A stretch of DNA of 64,000 nucleotides, from NCBI GenBank assembly GCA_902805475.1, contig CADCSX010000025.1, positions 62,001-126,000 of the forward strand. The letters are read 5' to 3'. The notes below the pieces were generated by a model that made no database searches, was not told where the DNA came from, and worked only from the letters and a program-made list of their open reading frames with translations. Positions within the stretch are counted from its first letter, which is position 1. The number at the start of each line of letters is the position of its first letter. The translations under genes were made by a program, and so were the position numbers. This stretch comes from Entonaema liquescens. Taxonomy: Eukaryota; Ascomycota; Sordariomycetes; Xylariales; Xylariaceae. Of this stretch, positions 62,170 to 64,000 are shown one piece after another.

Positions 62170-62636
62170 ATGCGCGCCCACAAAGCCCTAGAAAGCGAGG
62201 ATGCGAAGGAGGCCCAGTGGGAAGCGGCGCGCGGTGCTGCAGTCGGAGCCGTGAAATGGGGTGCTGCATCTGCGGTACTAGGCGGAATTGGCTACGTTTT
62301 CTCGCCGTTATATCGTGGACTCACTGTCCAGTTTAAAGTGTAAGTTGGTCTCTATCATTATTCTTATTCGCCATTGCAGAAATCTTTATTGGCTATTTCA
62401 AATGAGATTGTGAATATGTGAGATGAGAAATAGAACTGAGTGAGACTAGATATCTCCAAATGTCCGGCATGATTGTCGGCAGCATGATCGAGGCCGACTA
62501 CCGCATGAGGGAGTACGAACAGCGCATACGCATGCAGCGAAGGATGGCTCAAAGCCGCGCCCTCTGGGCTGACTACGAGAAGGAGTTGATGGAATTAGAG
62601 GACGAAAGCGCATCTTCGGAGCAGAATAAGAAATAA
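62170..62636 (+). CDS. Small membrane protein, possibly mitochondrial
   Basis: Exons 62170-62339 and 62450-62636, 118 aa exactly. It starts MRAHKALESEDAKEAQWEAA, then a Gly/Ala-rich membrane-like helix (GAVKWGAASAVLGGIGYVF), a second weaker segment (YLQMSGMIVGSMIEAD) and a charged coiled-coil-like tail (EYEQRIRMQRRMAQSRALW). The layout resembles small fungal mitochondrial proteins of the HIG1/Rcf2 type, but the similarity is weak by eye and the function is not certain. Confidence 0.7.
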
Positions 62637-62894
62637 TATGGATAGTTATTCACAGTTATCGTGGGTCATTAGCAAAGTAGGTAGTATTTTGTGCTATTAG
62701 GCCATGCATCTGTAGATATGTCACGATTTTTTTTCTTTGGACATTCCTGTACCAACCAGCTTTTGAAAGAAATCAGGGAATCGTGACCTCGTAAAACGCC
62801 AGTGCAATGCCATGCAAATACCTCGAGCCATTTCGCCAATCTCTTTTTCACGCATACATCTCTCCGCCGTCCTCTATAAACTCATGGCGTATGC

Positions 62895-64000
62895 TTATTT
62901 CGTCCTGGTCTCAAAACGCTTCGGATCCATATTGATCTTGCATAACCGAGCCACACACCCGCTCAGCTGCAGCAGAGTCTGCACACCCTCAAGGATTTTC
63001 ATGTGGGTGAAGCCGATCTCGCGGATGAACTCAAGCTTAGAGTGTTCACTGAGGGTGGGTATAGTTTTTGTGACTTTGAACATGGTAGAGATGATATCGT
63101 GGCTGGAATATCCGAGGTCCCAGAGCTCGCGCAAGGTGTCGAGGGCACTATCCACATTTCCCTCGTAGCAGGCCTTCAGCATAGCTTGGACCTTGATAGG
63201 ATGGGGGCTATCCACAACCTTAAAGACGTTGTCGCCACTGACAAAACCGAAACCCGCATGTGTACTCTGCAGGTTGTTGATAGCTTGTCGCATATCACCC
63301 TCGGCACTGAATACAAGGGCTGCTAGCCCATCGTCGCTGTACTGCACTTTCTCCGCTTCGATAATTTGAAGCAACCTCTTGACCACCTGTGCGTCCGTCA
63401 ACCGCCCATATCGTAGGATCGCGCATCGCGACTGCAGCGGCTCGATGATCTTGTTCGATTGGTTGCATGCGAAGGCGAATCGCGTCGTGTTGGAGTAGAT
63501 CTCCATCGTACGTCGCAACGCCTGCTGAGCACCAGAGGTCATACTATCGGCTTCGTCAAGTATTACGATCTTATGACGGCCTGCTGGAAGTGTGACCTTC
63601 TTCTGGGCAAAGCCCTTGATTCGGTTTCGGACCACATCAATACCTAGTTGACAATAGATATTAGCCTTAAATTCCTATTTACTTTGCATACGGTAATGTG
63701 AACTGACCTCGCTCGTCGCTAGCATTAAGTTCTAACACCGCCTCCTTATAAGAGTCTCCAAGCAATTGGCGTGCCAAACATAGTACGCTCGTCGTCTTTC
63801 CAATACCAGGCATTCCAGATATGATAACATGTGGCATATTTCCGTCTTTCGCAATGATTTTCAGCCGCTCGATAGTTTCTGTATTCCCTACTACATCGTC
63901 GAGGAAGACTGGTCTGTATTTTTCTACCCTGCAAGATATATGTTAACGCAAGCTCAATAGTTCTTGAATCATCGAGAAAAGTACATACCAAGGTAACTCG
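62895..64000 (-). CDS. RFC4: Replication factor C subunit 4 (partial; N-terminus beyond right edge)
   Basis: ATPase subunit of the clamp loader that places PCNA on DNA. Exons in the window: 63989-64000 (continues beyond), 63708-63928, 62895-63643. Closest in memory to yeast Rfc4 (human RFC2): VEKYRP, then Walker A GMPGIGKTTS, Walker B ILDEADSM, sensor 1 FACNQSNKIIEPLQSRC (with the SRC arginine-finger motif) and GDMRQAINNLQST. The C-terminal collar (KLEFIREIGFTHMKILEGV) is complete. Only the first residues, upstream of ELPW, are missing. Confidence 0.95.

Noticed and set aside
1..64000. CRISPR arrays, bacterial operons or Starship-type giant element
   Set aside because: Introns and gene types are fungal; no regular spacer array, no tyrosine recombinase gene of the Starship captain type was seen.

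Overview
The window is nuclear DNA of a filamentous ascomycete (Pezizomycotina, probably Sordariomycetes). Most genes carry short introns (about 45-110 bp) with GTRNGT donors and CTAAC-type branch sites. Regulators are Zn2Cys6/C2H2 fungal types, housekeeping genes resemble yeast GEP4, ORC2 and RFC4, and two very AT-rich blocks have the transition-mutated look of repeat-induced point mutation (RIP). Exon coordinates quoted in the entries were worked out by hand from splice signals and reading-frame continuity; most multi-exon models close exactly in frame.

1-15 kb is an accessory block that looks like a catabolic cluster for aromatic compounds: an FAD aromatic hydroxylase (phenol 2-monooxygenase type), a small cupin, an S15/CocE hydrolase, a regulator with two C2H2 fingers plus a Zn2Cys6 cluster, a decayed second regulator, an aldehyde dehydrogenase with a frameshift, and a type I extradiol (VOC) ring-cleavage dioxygenase. 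Hydroxylase, extradiol dioxygenase and dehydrogenase together would make a meta-cleavage route, which is uncommon in fungi.

15.8-36.1 kb is dominated by two transposons. A GH6 (cellobiohydrolase-like) gene is cut in two by a 10,029-bp AT-rich element with ~100-bp terminal inverted repeats and a TA target duplication. Removing the element and one TA copy restores a complete 391-aa frame. A lone hypothetical gene (27.5-28.4 kb) follows, then a 7,064-bp Ty1/copia retrotransposon on the minus strand with 153-bp LTRs, a GGAAG target duplication and recognisable but RIP-damaged reverse transcriptase.

36.9-47.9 kb is gene-poor and also decaying: an F-box/ankyrin gene with one in-frame TAG (CpA to TpA, RIP-like), a membrane-anchored alpha/beta hydrolase with a frameshift in a G run, one intact cupin gene, and long gene-free stretches.

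48-64 kb is conserved core genome with intact genes: an F-box protein with an FBXO31-like C-terminal domain, a DUF1769 protein, an intron-containing tRNA-Gly(TCC), a CutC homologue, a SANT/AT-hook protein, GEP4, ORC2, a GFA/CENP-V domain protein, a small membrane protein and RFC4 (running off the right edge). The palindrome TACCTAGGTA occurs four times, always between genes.
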